This document shows positions 42,867-54,003 of a DNA stretch of 64,000 nt, piece after piece; the stretch's first letter is position 1; every line of letters begins with the position of its first letter. The stretch is from Catonia carolina (lineage: Eukaryota; Arthropoda; Insecta; Hemiptera; Achilidae). The position numbers and the translations under genes are program-made. The notes below the pieces were generated by a model. The model saw only the letters and a program-made list of their open reading frames with translations. It had not been told where the DNA came from and made no database searches. The DNA lies in contig JAQMRL010000001.1 of assembly GCA_035578175.1 (NCBI GenBank), positions 437,687,639 through 437,751,638 on the forward strand, given 5' to 3'.

Positions 42867-43093
42867 TTGAAATATATATTTCTAACCACCAGAATACGGT
42901 AACATAAAACACTTACCAATGTTTATAGCGCTTTCGTGTATCTTGTACACATCTTCAGTAAATTAAAATTTATTTTATATCAAAATTTAAAACTTCCTGC
43001 TCCTACCATGGTAGATAAGGAATAGTATTCCTTATCTACCGTATTCTGGTGTATACCTTACCGTATTCTGGTGGTTAGAAATATATATTTCAA
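42867..43093. mobile_element. Penelope-like fragment with 36-bp inverted ends
   Basis: 42867-42902 and 43058-43093 are exact inverted copies (TTGAAATATATATTTCTAAC... ). A second, partial TTACCGTATTCTGGTG word lies inside. A hammerhead-like motif lies at 42918-42970. Confidence 0.5.
42918..42970 (-). ncRNA. Hammerhead-ribozyme-like motif
   Basis: The minus strand has CTGAAGA, then T, stem GTGT/ACAC with a 7-nt loop, GAAA, self-complementary AGCGCT, then A as the cleavage residue. TTTA before the core pairs with TAAA after it (stem I). The same extra U as in the 19-kb motif. Confidence 0.5.
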
Positions 43094-43371
43094 CAAAAAT
43101 ACTATGTCTACCCGTTTAAAGGTAATATTCACCTGCATTTATTATTTCATTTCTGAAATAAGTTTAATATCTTATGCAGATGGTGTCTTTCTTCCAAAGT
43201 GTGAAGAGTCTTGGATCTATGTATTGTACAAAAATTTTACATAGGCTAAATCATTTTTTTCTGTAGAGAGTTTTTATCATTACTTTTTGAACAGCCCTTT
43301 AAATAGTTCTTTTAATCTTGTTTGAAAGCACAAGATCAAGTTTTTGACACATTTTTGTAAAAGAAATTTCT

Positions 43372-43687
43372 CTTTTAATTCCAAATATGTGTATGTTGTA
43401 ATCTGTTCAATTTAAGACAATAAGCAACCTATGACTCAATGAGGATGATTAATTTGTAATTAAGGTGTAGTTTTGTACAGACTCAGGCTGACCACTCCTG
43501 AGAGAGTATTATTAATTGAATTCCAACCATCAAGGTGCACTAGTAACCAATGTCTAGTATCCAAATCCATACTTAACGTAACTTTATTCACTAGGATTTG
43601 AGTAAGGACCTTCATCTCCTCTTAAAATCACTTGTTAAACAGCTGACTCATAACAGTCACTTTACCACTTGACAAATATGGTGGGTT
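43372..43687 (-). mobile_element. Degenerate SINE3 copy
   Basis: It matches SINE3 throughout, with many substitutions and small deletions (AGTACAC changed to GGTGCAC, B-box TAGGATTTGAGTAAG). Confidence 0.65.
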
Positions 43688-43801
43688 ATAAAAACTAGAG
43701 ATATATAAATTAGATTTTAGTGCAGTAGTAACGAAAGCTGGAAATTTACAGAGGCAAAGTGGAGCAAATGCCCCAGGTAACATATCATGGAGTGGCAAAT
43801 T

Positions 43802-44004
43802 AACCAATGGTGAAATGACTACCATTAGGTCTAAAATTTGAAATAAATAAGGTAGACCCACCAAAAACTAGTGATATAGCCTGATTTTCATAAGGAGAGC
43901 GCTGGGCAAAACGTGCTTCTGCATTAGTATAGTCTTGTATGTACTGCAATAGTGCAGTGAATGCAATCAACAATGGAGCAGCATGCCTACAAAATATAAT
44001 GGGT
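43802..44004 (-). CDS. Unidentified exon-like ORF
   Basis: After an acceptor-like TATTTTGTAG the minus frame reads 'HAAPLLIAFTALLQYIQDYT', 'NAEARFAQRSPYENQAISLV', 'FGGSTLFISNF' and stops with TAA. The composition is that of real protein, unlike neighbouring shadow ORFs. It does not belong to the LRRC9-like chain, whose phases close without it. It could be a relic of a transposon or processed gene. Not recognised. Confidence 0.35.
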
Positions 44005-44486
44005 GTCAACAATTTTCAACAACACTCTGACTGTACATTTTACTGTAGGTCAGAGCAGTGACATACCCAGTATTTTGTAAAGGGGGTCTGGGGGGCTTGC
44101 TCCCCAGCCAACCGGAAGTCCGTGGGGACCTCCCTCGGAAAATCTTTGAAAATTTGATCCCAAAAACATGGTTTTTATCATATCTTCAACTTAAAAATAC
44201 ATAGACTATATTTTTTTTAAAATTTAGGTACTAAATTCCATTGAATTTTTAAGAAATCACAAGTAAAAAAATACAATAAACAATTTTGTAATGAAGTTGT
44301 CGAATGGTCAATAGTTGAAATAATACAACCGAAACGTAATTAGGTAACAAATTAATACACAGAACATAAAAAACAATTTGTAATTTTTGTCATGAATTCA
44401 AAAAATTGGTATTTTACGTGATGTGATAACATTGGTGTAGTTTTGAGTTCTTTACAAAGCTGTTATGAACATTTTAATTTATATTA

Positions 44487-45358
44487 CAGTGTAACCTCAG
44501 AAATCCGAACTAATTGGTGCTGACCCCCGTTCGGATTCCGGAAAATTCGGATTATGCGGGGCACTTGGTAATTTACCTTTACCATTCCAAATAAAGAAGG
44601 CTATGAATTGTGGGTGGTCTGTTAAAGCGTCTGTATGTGTTAGTGACGCAGTAGCAGTGACTTGCACTGTACGGCTTTTTATTGGGTTGCTGAAGCATGG
44701 GAGAAATGTAATAAGACTTTGATCCAAAAATCTTGGAAAAAACTGTGGCCAAGCCTTGCATTTGAAGAAACAAATTTTGTTGTGCAGCATCAAATGGAAA
44801 ACATACTTCCACTCGTTCAGCAGATTCCTGGATGCGAAGAAGCCGAAGAAAACTGTCTTCAAGAATGGTTTGCAGATGACGACGCCGGTAATCAATATTT
44901 AAGCGATGGCGCTATTGTTTCAATGGTCCAGGAACAAGACCAAAATAATGCCGCAGTCGAAGAAAGTGAAGAAGAGGACGTCTCGACTGATGTTATTTCA
45001 CATGCAGATGCCACTAGTGCACTTGAAGTTGCTCTGCGCTACGTAGAACAGCATGCTGCCGCTACCCCAATGGACGTGATGTTTATGCAACGCTGGCGCA
45101 ACATCGCCGCTTCAAGCAGGATTACTTCCTTGCGTCAGAAGAAGATAACCGATTTTGTTCCAACCAATTAAGGTGACATATTCATTATAAAATATCAACT
45201 AAAATGTTCAAATAAATATTAAATTCATTTCTGATTAGTAATTAGTATAACTTTCCATCACTTTTCAAGAGTAGAATTTTTTTAGCTTATTGCAAAATTG
45301 GTGTTCGGATTATCCGAAATTTCGGATTTCAGGGGTTCGGATTTCTGAGGTTACACTT
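44487..45358 (+). mobile_element. Short Tigger/pogo-type derivative, 872 bp
   Basis: TA flanks; TIR CAGTGTAACCTCAGAAATCC / inverted with the last base changed. CGGATT words recur subterminally. It carries only the C-terminal third of a transposase. Confidence 0.85.
44662..45171 (+). pseudogene. Tigger-type transposase C-terminus
   Basis: 'YWVAEAWEKCNKTLIQKSWK' and 'LWPSLAF' match the segment after the third Asp; an acidic tail then leads to 'SRITSLRQKKITDFVPTN', like the 'KITxFF' end of Tigger/jerky proteins. The frame is open for about 170 codons, but the DNA-binding and DDD regions were deleted, so it cannot work alone. Confidence 0.75.
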
Positions 45359-45672
45359 TACTACTTAATATACCGTATCATACCATAGCTCATTTTATTC
45401 ATCCGTATACAAAATTGATATTTGATTAACGTGATACTTTTGCCATCATATTTAAGATCACATCCCTCAAGCTATTAAAGTAATTACAAAAGTATACATT
45501 TTGTATCAACATTATATGGAGGGACTTATGCTAGAGTGAACCATGTACAAATTAATGTTTTTTTTTTCAGTATTGGACTTTTTAATTTAATTTGGAATTA
45601 TAAACTCCCATTTTACAAGAACAAAACTATAGTAAAAAATTCCCTTGCAAACTACTTTTCTCTTGGTTCATA

Positions 45673-45924
45673 ATGGCATATGAAAATCGAAACACTGGCT
45701 TTATGAATGATATAACCCTCCACAACTACGTCCTGACCCCCAGTCTAGAGGAGTTCATCCACCGAACTTCAAGAGTCCTTCACGATGCTGGCCAACGCTC
45801 TGTACAGCCAGCTGTCAGAGAAATCTACATGACACCTCGCCAGCCACAAGTCGATGGGTTAATGTCAAACAACACTATCTACAAAAACCTATTTTTACTT
45901 TCTCTTGCCTATATGAATATATAG
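45673..45924 (+). other. Short ORF of unknown origin
   Basis: The frame 'TLHNYVLTPSLEEFIHRTSR', 'QRSVQPAVREIYMTPRQP' looks protein-like but runs into the E960 repeat. Probably a remnant of the hAT host element; not recognised. Confidence 0.25.
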
Positions 45925-46860
45925 GAAGGAAAGTATTGTTTTCATGTCGATTTTTCGAAATCGAGTTTTCACCGGATCTATACGTTTTCAGACCCCCTGA
46001 ACCCAAAAAACATGTTTTTAGCGATTGGTCTGTGTGTGTGTGTGTGTGTGTGTGTCTGTGTGTCTGTGTGTGAACAGAATATCTCAAGAACGGAACATCG
46101 TACGAACTTGAAACTTGAAACTTAAGTTACATACCACTACCGGACGCGACACGAACATTTTCATCAAAATCGGTCAAACGGAAGTAGTAGTTTATTCGTA
46201 TAATTTTTCACTTTTTTGCGATTTTCTCAAAAACTGGTCCTACGATTTTTTTAAAAATCGCCTCATTTACTCAATTTTTTATTCTCTACAAGATAGGGTA
46301 GACGTCATGTTTGCTGAAATTCTGGGTGAGGCTGTTTTCACGTAAAAACAAAGTTTTTTTAAGATTACGGCTTTAATATACAATTTATCTCAAAAATGTA
46401 TATAATAAAAGTTGTAGAGAATTTAAAAACCTACAACTTCTGTTTCAAACATTTTTTTGTATAACGCTTAGTTTAGCGGTAATTTGCGATTTTCTGTTTT
46501 TTTTCTCACGAAAACGTGAGAAAAATCGATTTTTTTAACATTTCGGTCTTAGTATGCATTTTACGACAAAAGTGTATATAATTAAATTTATAGAAAATTA
46601 AAAGATCTACAACTTTTGTTTAGAGCATTTTTCTCTACAGAGCCTAGTTTAGCGTGAAAGCGTGATTTTCCGTATTTTTAAGCCAAACTGAGTTCGATTG
46701 TCATTTTGCGTCATTCACTCATGATTAAAATAATGTTATGTTTTTGAGGTTAGTTTTTGTTCATTTCTAATGTTTTAATACTAATGTTAGGTTTATTGTT
46801 AATTATTTGCATTGGCAAGAGACAGTTGTGTGAGTGTTTCACACCAGATTTTTGTTAATA
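45893..46860 (+). repeat. E960 dispersed repeat, reference copy
   Basis: It starts TTTACTTTCTCTTGCCTATA, where TACTTTC...GAAAGTA flanks a terminal hairpin, then TTTTCATGTCGATTTTTCGA, CCCCCTGAACCCAAAAAACA, an interrupted (GT)n at about 46031-46071, and a long AT-rich body to TTTCACACCAGATTTTTG. Copies occur at 35440, 48240, 34300, 50672, 60408, 26600 and 22165. No coding motif. Confidence 0.85.
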
Positions 46861-46976
46861 TTTTCAGGAGAGCAAAAAAAACTACTTATAATCTGATTGT
46901 CTTCCTATTATCTCAGTTATTAAATACATGTAGTCAACTATAAATTTAGTGTAATTTAATTTATTTCTTAATGGTA

Positions 46977-47372
46977 AATGTGCCCATAATGGGCAGATGG
47001 AGTGTTAAATTAATTTCTATCGATCTGTTGGTTCCTGTGCAACAAAAAATAGATCTGTTTCGCCAATTATGACTGAACTATTTAAGAGCAAAAGAGGTTG
47101 AGGTGAAAAACACACTACTCAGAGTTATCTCACCTGAGAGTAATGAATTTCACTATACAGCAAGACCCTGTGATGAATGAAGTGAAAAAAGTGTCATTTG
47201 CAGGGTAGAAAGTGGGTGCTTTTCAGAGGGCTTGGCATCCTGATAAGCATACTCTTTAAACTTGGTGAGGAAGGCAATTGTAAACCACCTCACTCATCGT
47301 TTTTACTTAGTAAAACGTCTAGAGGTTCAAACCAGCCTTCCGGCTGTTGACCTAAACAACAACAACAACAAC
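46977..47372 (-). mobile_element. R400 copy with (AAC)n tail
   Basis: It starts with TGTGCCCATAATGGGCAGAT and ends GTTGACCTAAACAACAACAA. The AAC run shows which end is the 3' tail. Confidence 0.85.
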
Positions 47373-48168
47373 AATGGTAAATAAATGGTGATGGCTCTTC
47401 TGAAAAATTAGGTTTTTGTAGATAGTGTTGTTTGACACTAACCCCTCGTAGTAAAGATTAAACAGTCATTCCACAATTTTCTATACACTCCCTACAAACA
47501 TCCCTATAAATATTTCCTACTAAAAAAAAACAACAAAATACCCCTCAAAATTTAGTACTATACCCCATCACCTGTAAATTCACTCTTCCTTCTCATCAAT
47601 ATCAAATCTCCTCAATTGTTTACAAATTTTTCCAACAAATTAACAACAATAAAACCAATCCCGACTAGAAAAAGCGTTCCTTCCCAACACAATGTTCTTA
47701 CTGTTATCCCGATTCTGAGCTAATCTTTCCCCCAATTATTCATCTGTAATTCCAAATAAAGAACAATCCCAAAAAAGTTCCTTCTATCCAATTCTCTGAA
47801 CAACAAGGTACCCTAACTACGATGTCGTCATCCCGAGCGCAAGCTCACTTCTTCCAGGACTTGGACTCGATGAAAATCAACTACTTTACATTTTTGTCAT
47901 GGCATTAACTCAAAAGTGAACATTTTGTAGTTGTTCCACTCTGTCATAAGCCCCCTTCATATATTCAATATTGTTTAAAGTTAATGTTACTAGTTACAAA
48001 CAAAATCAAGCTTCGTACTAAAAAAAAACCAGAAGGGGGTCCGGACCCTCAAAACCGCCCCCTTGGCTACGTCACTGGTCAGAGGGGTATGCAGGGTCGA
48101 AGTCAAGTATGTGCATACGCAGTCCAGTGCTCACACCAATTGGCTTCACCTTTAATTGCATTCTCCTA

Positions 48169-49372
48169 AATTGAAGGGGTCGGCGGAAGAAAGTGCTAAC
48201 CCACAAAATTTCTAGCATGATTTCTCTTAAATATTCTGTAAAAATCTGGTGTGAAACACTCACACAACTTTCTCTTGCCAATGCAAATAATTAAAAATAA
48301 ACCTAACATTAGTAATAAAATATAAGAAATAAACAAAAAACTAACCTCAAAAACATAACCTTATTTTAATCATGAGTGAAAGACACAAAATGAAAATCTA
48401 ACTCAGTTTGGCTTAAAAAAACGGAAAATCACACTTTGACGCCAAACTAGACTCTGTAGAGAAAAATTCTCTAAATAAAAGTTGTAGATCTCTTAATTTT
48501 CTATAAATTTTATTACATACACTTTTGTCGTAAAATGCGTACTAAAGCCGAAATCTTTAAAAAATAGATTTTTCACACGTTTTCGTGAGAAAAAAACAGA
48601 AAATCGCTAATTACCGCTAAACTAAGCGTTAACTTATACAAAAAAATGTTTGAAACAAAGGTTGTAGAATTTTACATTTTCTACAATTTTTATTATATAA
48701 CGTTTTGTGCTAAAATGCATATTAAAGCCGCAATCTTAAAAAGAAAATGTTTTTACGTAAAAACAGCCTCACGCAGAATTTCAGCAAACATGGCGCCTAC
48801 CCTATCTTGTAGAGCATAAAAAATGTAGTAAACCAGGTGATTTTTAAAAAAATCGTAGAACCAGTTTTTGAGAAAATTGCAAAAAAGTGAAAAATTATAC
48901 GAATAAACTACTACTTCCGGTTGACCGATTTTGATGAAAATGTTCGTGTCGGGTCCGGTAGTGGTATGTAACGTAAGTTTCAAGTTTCAAGTTCGTACGA
49001 TGTTCCGTTCTTGAGATATTCTGTTCACACACACACAGACCAATCGCTAAAAACATGTTTTTTGGGTTCAGGGGGTCTGAAAACGTATAGATCCGGTGAA
49101 AACTGGATTTCGAAAAATCGACATGAAAACAATACTTTCCTTCCTATATATTCATATAGGCAAGAGAAAGTAAAAATAAAATGTACAGCACTATTTAAAC
49201 AGGATGCTATATTTACGATCTTAAGAACCCATATTAACAGAAAACACAAATTTAATGTTTAACCAAAAATTCCGAAACATGATTTGTAGATTTTTAGTAA
49301 ACTTTTAAAATGACATTGCGTAAAATTATGTTGATGTGGGTTAGCACTGTCTTCTCCCAACCCCTTCAATTA
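48169..49372. mobile_element. TIR element containing an E960 copy
   Basis: AATTGAAGGGGTCGGCGGAA + GAAAGTGCTAACCCACA is matched inverted by TGTGGGTTAGCACTGTCTTC + TCCCAACCCCTTCAATT. No TSD assigned. Confidence 0.5.
48240..49180 (-). repeat. E960 copy, inverse of 45893-46860
   Basis: Full length, but its CA run is short (CACACACACACAG at about 49026-49038). Confidence 0.85.
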
Positions 49373-49479
49373 TCTGAACGTGATCAGTCGAGAGTGGAAG
49401 AGTGGTTGAAAACCAATTTTTCAACCCAAAAATTTTAGATCCACCACTGTTACCAGTATAATTATTCTACTAAAGAACG

Positions 49480-49866
49480 TGTTAATCTAATTTTTGTAAA
49501 CCCTAAACCAATTCTGTACGTATCTATTTTAAACAATCTTCATACAGAACCCAAGAAAATTAAAATTTTTAAATTTGATTCAAATCAATGTAACAGTTTC
49601 GAATGTGAAATTAATAAGCCTAATGTACATGAATATAGATATAATTATTCAAAATGCCCATTACAGGCAGGTTTTTTACAGAATTTAGATGTTCACAACC
49701 ACTACACAAGAAACAGAATCGATTATTATGTTGCTAATCACAACACTAAATTGTTTGAACAAAAACCAACTTATGCAGGTAGAAAATACATCAATAAATT
49801 GCCTCAAGGTTTAAAAAGTTGTGACAATTTAAGACATTTTAAAAAAAAAGCTAAAACAATATTTTG
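49480..49866 (+). pseudogene. CR1-like RT C-terminal end
   Basis: 'VDVHNHYT'-type and 'LDVHNHYTRNRIDYYVANHN', 'TKLFEQKPTYAGRKYINKLP', 'NLRHFKKKAKTIF' then a stop at about 49867, matching the family at 61521-61835. 5' truncated. Confidence 0.75.
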
Positions 49867-50228
49867 ATTGATGAAACATTTTACAGTGTGCACGAATTCC
49901 TTTCTAAATAGTTGTTTTGGTATTTAACTTTAATTAAACAAATATTGTGTAAAATTTGATACAAAGGGGTTCATGACAAGCCTGCTGAGTTAAGCAGTGG
50001 CAGGAGGAAATTATTGGTAAGTGATGAATTTATCATTGTGTTTGATTTATTTTTATTATTTATTGTGTGTGATATTTAATTCAATGGGATTCATGACAAG
50101 CCTACTGAAGTAAGCAGTAGCAAAAACAATTTTTGGTGGTAAGTGATAAATTTATCATTGGTGATAAACTTTCAGTTTATCAGTTTTATCTTGACATGTC
50201 CTATACTCCCTTTGGAGTCTCCAGGATG
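49867..50228 (+). mobile_element. CR1-like 3' UTR with two repeated stem-loop blocks
   Basis: Two blocks of about 120 bp each contain TTCATGACAAGCCT + CTGAxxTAAGCAGT + GGTAAGTGAT + AATTTATCATTG. It ends ACATGTCCTATACTCCCTTT + GGAGTCTCCAGGATG, where ACTCC-CTTT-GGAGT forms a hairpin. Confidence 0.75.
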
Positions 50229-50430
50229 AAAACAAAAGTTTCCACATTCTTTGCTTGTTTTGTCCAGTTCAATCCAATTAGCTTAGTTCTCAAGAAGCAA
50301 TACATCAAAAGTACAGTTTTTAGAACATAAGGCCTAAGCCTCCTCTAAATTTCTCCACGTTTCCATATTCTTTGCTTGTTTTGTTCAGTTCAAAACCAAT
50401 TAGCTTAGTTCTCAATGAGCAATGAGCTTA

Positions 50431-50594
50431 ATTTTTTTTTATTGAGTGATGATGCCTACATAAGCCTTGGGCTTGTGAGTAGGTAATGAGATGTGGTGAT
50501 TTACAGATGAAAAAATGCCAGACCTGACCGAGAATCGAACCCGGGACCCCGGCATAGTAGCCAATTGCGCTGACCACTACACCACGGGCCGGCC
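50431..50594 (-). mobile_element. SINE2 copy
   Basis: T-run, TTATTGAGTGATGATGCCTA, inverted B-box AGAATCGAACCC, end ACACCACGGGCCGGCC. Confidence 0.85.
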
Positions 50595-50671
50595 TCTTCT
50601 CTTGATGTCATCTCGCCATCGCATCACTGTTCGTCCGCGTGCTCTTATTCCAGTCCATGATCTACAAAATT

Positions 50672-51235
50672 CTACTTTCTCTTACCTTATATAAATATAT
50701 CGGGAAGGACAATGTACTTTTCATGTCGATTTTTCACCGGATATACACGGTTTCAGACCCCCTGAACCCAGAAAACATGTTTTTAGCGATTGTGGTTTGT
50801 GTGTAAACAAAATATCTCAAGAACGGAACAGCGTAGGAAGTTGAAACTTGAAACTTATATTAGGTATCCTAATAGGACCCAACAAAAACATTTCCATCAA
50901 AATCAGTCAACCAAAAGTAGTAGTTTATTCGTGCGGTTTTCACTTTTTGCGATTATCTCAAAAACGGCTCCTACATTTTTTAAAAATCTCATTTACTACA
51001 TTTTACAATATAATCAAAACGACAATTAGTGATTTTCTGTATTTTCTTTATCAAAATCGGTAAAAAATCCCAGATTTTTAAAATATTGGGGCCTTAGTAT
51101 GCACTTTACGATAAAAACTTATGTAACTTAAGTGATAGCAAAGACGTCTACAACTTTTATTTCAAGTATTTTCTTCTACAAAGCTTAGTTTAGCGTCATT
51201 AATGATTTTAATGACGCTACGTTTAATCTTGACTC
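50672..51235 (+). repeat. Partial, diverged E960 copy
   Basis: It retains TTCTCTTACCTTATATAAAT, TTTCAGACCCCCTGAACCC and TCTCAAGAACGGAACAGCGT; no long GT run remains. Confidence 0.75.
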
Positions 51236-51237
51236 TC

Positions 51238-52190
51238 CAGGATGGAAAAAAAAGGTGGAGTGTTAACCCTTTATAGGTCTCTGGTAAGTATACTTACCAC
51301 TGGCAATAAGGTTGATTTTTTTAAAGAATATGCTATGCAGTTGGATCCTATTTGAATTTTATAGTTTTATAGATGTTCTCTGGTAAGTAGACTATCCATA
51401 TTTTGAAATTAGTGCGCACCAACCATTTACTTCATAAGTTACACGAATATGGTAAGGATTCATTTCAGCGTATGCAACCGTGTTGTTTTGTTGTTACTTT
51501 TGTACAGTGGTTAGAAAATTCAAGTTTTTTTACCGGAAAGCAAGCATTCATGCTAATATAAAGTTGAGATAAGTTATTCTACACATTTTTCTGTTATATA
51601 AGATTATAAGTTGTTTTAATAAGCATTCTTACCACTAAACATTATGTGATTACCATTTCAATAAACATTCCTTGGTAAAGTATACGTACCAGGGGTTAAC
51701 ATAAAAAAAAAGAAATATCTTACTGTTCTGGCACTAGATATACATTATTCAAGTCCCTATAAAACAAAATTTTACATTTTACAACATTTATATTTTTCCC
51801 CTATAAAGTAGTACTGCCCTATAAAGGGTTAAATTGTTTGCACTTGATCTGCTAGTACCAAGGCTAAAAAAAGTTGTTTCTTATCACATTTTCAGTCAAT
51901 TATATGACCGAAGCATTTAAGAATGAAGAGATAGAGAGGTAAAAGACACTAATCAAAGTTACCTCCTCTGAGAGTAATGAATTTCATTATACAACCAGAC
52001 TCTGTGGTGAATAAACTGAACGTGTCATTTGAAGGGTGGAAAGTGAATGCTTTTCAGAGGGCCTGGCATGCTGATAAGCATACTTTTTCACTCAGAGAGG
52101 AGGGCAATGGTAAACTACCTCACTCCTTATTTTACTTAGTAAAGCCTCTAGATGTTCAACCAGCCTTTCGGCAGATTACTTAAACAACAC
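51238..52190 (-). mobile_element. R400 copy split by a TTAA element
   Basis: GGTGGAGTG precedes and ATTGTTTGCACTTGATCTGC follows the piggyBac-like insertion at 51267-51828; the single R400 TTAA has been duplicated. Confidence 0.8.
51267..51828. mobile_element. piggyBac-like MITE copy B, 562 bp
   Basis: TTAA at 51263-51266 and 51829-51832; TIR CCCTTTATAGG / CCTATAAAGGG. It is collinear with copy A (36867-38537) apart from the nested element there. Confidence 0.88.
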
Positions 52191-52353
52191 AGACATAATT
52201 TTAATTTTATCCTAAAAACATTGAGTAATTTAAATGACAATAGCTGAATGAGAACTATAGTAAATAAGTTATTTCTTTTTTTAGTTATTTGTGAATCAAC
52301 TCATTGTGAATAAAATTCACAATTTGAAATTGATTGTGAATGAAATTCACTAA

Positions 52354-52517
52354 GGCCAGCCTGTGGTGTAGTGGTCAGCACAACTGGCTACTATGACGGG
52401 GTCCCGGGTTCGATTCCCGGTCAGATCTGGCATTTTTTCATCTGTAAATCACCACATATCATTACCTACGCACAAGCCCAAGGCTTATGTAGGCATCATC
52501 ACTCAATAAAAAAAAAA
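52354..52517 (+). mobile_element. SINE2 copy
   Basis: GGCCAGCCTGTGGTGTAGTG, GGTTCGATTCCCGGTCAG, A-tail running directly into the mariner TIR at 52518. Confidence 0.85.
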
Positions 52518-53443
52518 GGTGTGGCTATTAAATAACGAGACTGACGATGTAAAAAATTGTATTTTTATTCTATACATAATCACTTATAGTCACCTTCAAT
52601 ATACACTTATTCTCTATTCCTACAACACTCTATGCGAATTTTCCATTGTTGGAAACAGTGCTGGAAGTCATCTTCTATCAGCTCCTTCAAGACACCTGCC
52701 GCTTTCTCTTTTACAGCTTCCACAGACTCAAATCTTGTCCCTTTTAATGCAGATTTCATGTTAGGGAACAGGTAGAAGATAATAACATGTGATGAAACGT
52801 GGTTTTTTACTAATGATCCGAAAATGAAGCGCCAATCCATGCACTGGAAGAGCCGAACTTCACCAAGAGCCAAAAATGCTCGAATGAGCAAGTCAAAATT
52901 TAAAGCAATGATAATTTTTTTTTTTATATCCACGGGATTGTGTACCTTCACTGGGATCCTGAAGGTCAAACAATTAATCAATATTACTACCTTGAGGTAC
53001 TTTCTAAACTACATCAAAGAGTCAGGAAAAAATGCCCCAAAATGTGTAAGGACAAATCATGGGTTCTCCACCAAGACAATGTGCCAGCTCATTCTGCATT
53101 ATCTGTCAAGAGGTTCCTAGCAAAGTACAGCATCTCAGTGTTAACATCCACCTTATTCACCAGATCTTGCACCATGTGACTTCTACCTGTTCCCTGAGAT
53201 GAAATCTGCATTAAAAGGGACAAGATTTGAGTCTGTGGAAGCTGTAAAGGAGAAAGCGGCACGTGTCCTGAAGGAGCTGACAGAAGATGACTTCCAACAC
53301 TGTTTCCAACAATGGAAAATTCGCATAGAGTGATGTAGGGATAGAGAAGGAATGTATATTGAAGGTGACAATAAGTGATTATGTATAAAATTAAAATTAA
53401 ATTTTTTACAATGTCAGTCTCGTTATTTAATAGCCACACCTTG
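52516..53443 (+). mobile_element. Mariner with inverted C-terminal duplication
   Basis: Both TIRs are present (AGGTGTGGCTATTAAATAAC at the left, inverse ending CCACACCTTG before TA at 53444). The left ~250 bp is a C-terminal end in minus orientation; from about 52775 the plus strand reads 'KRQSMHWKSRTSPRAKNARM', 'LKVKQLINITTLRYFLNY', 'VLHQDNVPAHSALSVKRFLA' (frame changes between) and the normal end. The N-terminal third is replaced by the inverted end. Confidence 0.85.
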
Positions 53444-53609
53444 TATATCATCATCATATCGTGTTATGTTTCATAAATTTTGTAAAGACTAGACCAGAAT
53501 AAATTAAATTTTAATGCAATACCAGCAAGCGAAGGTTATTAACTTAAAATAGTTCCTTCCAAAATACTTTGTTACAATATTAAACAGTTATTTTATAAAG
53601 TTTCCTGTT

Positions 53610-54003
53610 GTTGTTTAGGTTATCAGCCGAAAGGCTGGTTTGAACCTCTAGAGGCTTTACTAAGTAAAACAAGAAGTGAGGTGGTTTACCATTGCCTTCC
53701 TCACTGAATAGAAAAGTATGCTTATCAGTATGCCGGGCCCTCTGAAAAGCACATATTTTCCACTCTGCAAATGACACCTTAACTTCATTCACCACAGGGT
53801 CTGGCTGTATAATGAAATTCATTACTTTCAGAGGAGATAACTCTGATTAGTGTCTTTTACACCTCTACCTCTTCTGTTCTTAAATGATTCAGTCACTTAA
53901 TTGGCTGACCATGTGATAAGAAACAGAACTTTTTATTTTAGCCCTCCAACTAACAGATTGAGTGTAAATTATTTGACACTCTACCTGTCTGTTATGGGCA
54001 GTT
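53610..54003 (+). mobile_element. R400 copy
   Basis: GTTGTTTAGGTTATCAGCCG to CTGTCTGTTATGGGCAG, nearly identical in layout to 14787-15183. Confidence 0.85.

Larger units (their letters stand above)
44056..48077. mobile_element. hAT-like element, ~4 kb with several nested elements
   Basis: The left end CAGTGACATACCCAG and the inverted right end CAGTGACGTAGCCAA match at 12 of 15. GTCAGAG precedes the left end (44049-44055) and follows the right end (48078-48084). Inside are a Tigger MITE, E960 and R400. No hAT transposase was recognised. Confidence 0.6.

Noticed and set aside
45875..46345. ORFs in E960 copies (also 48753-49262, 50790-51063)
   Set aside because: They recur in both orientations within repeats, with frames open only by chance.
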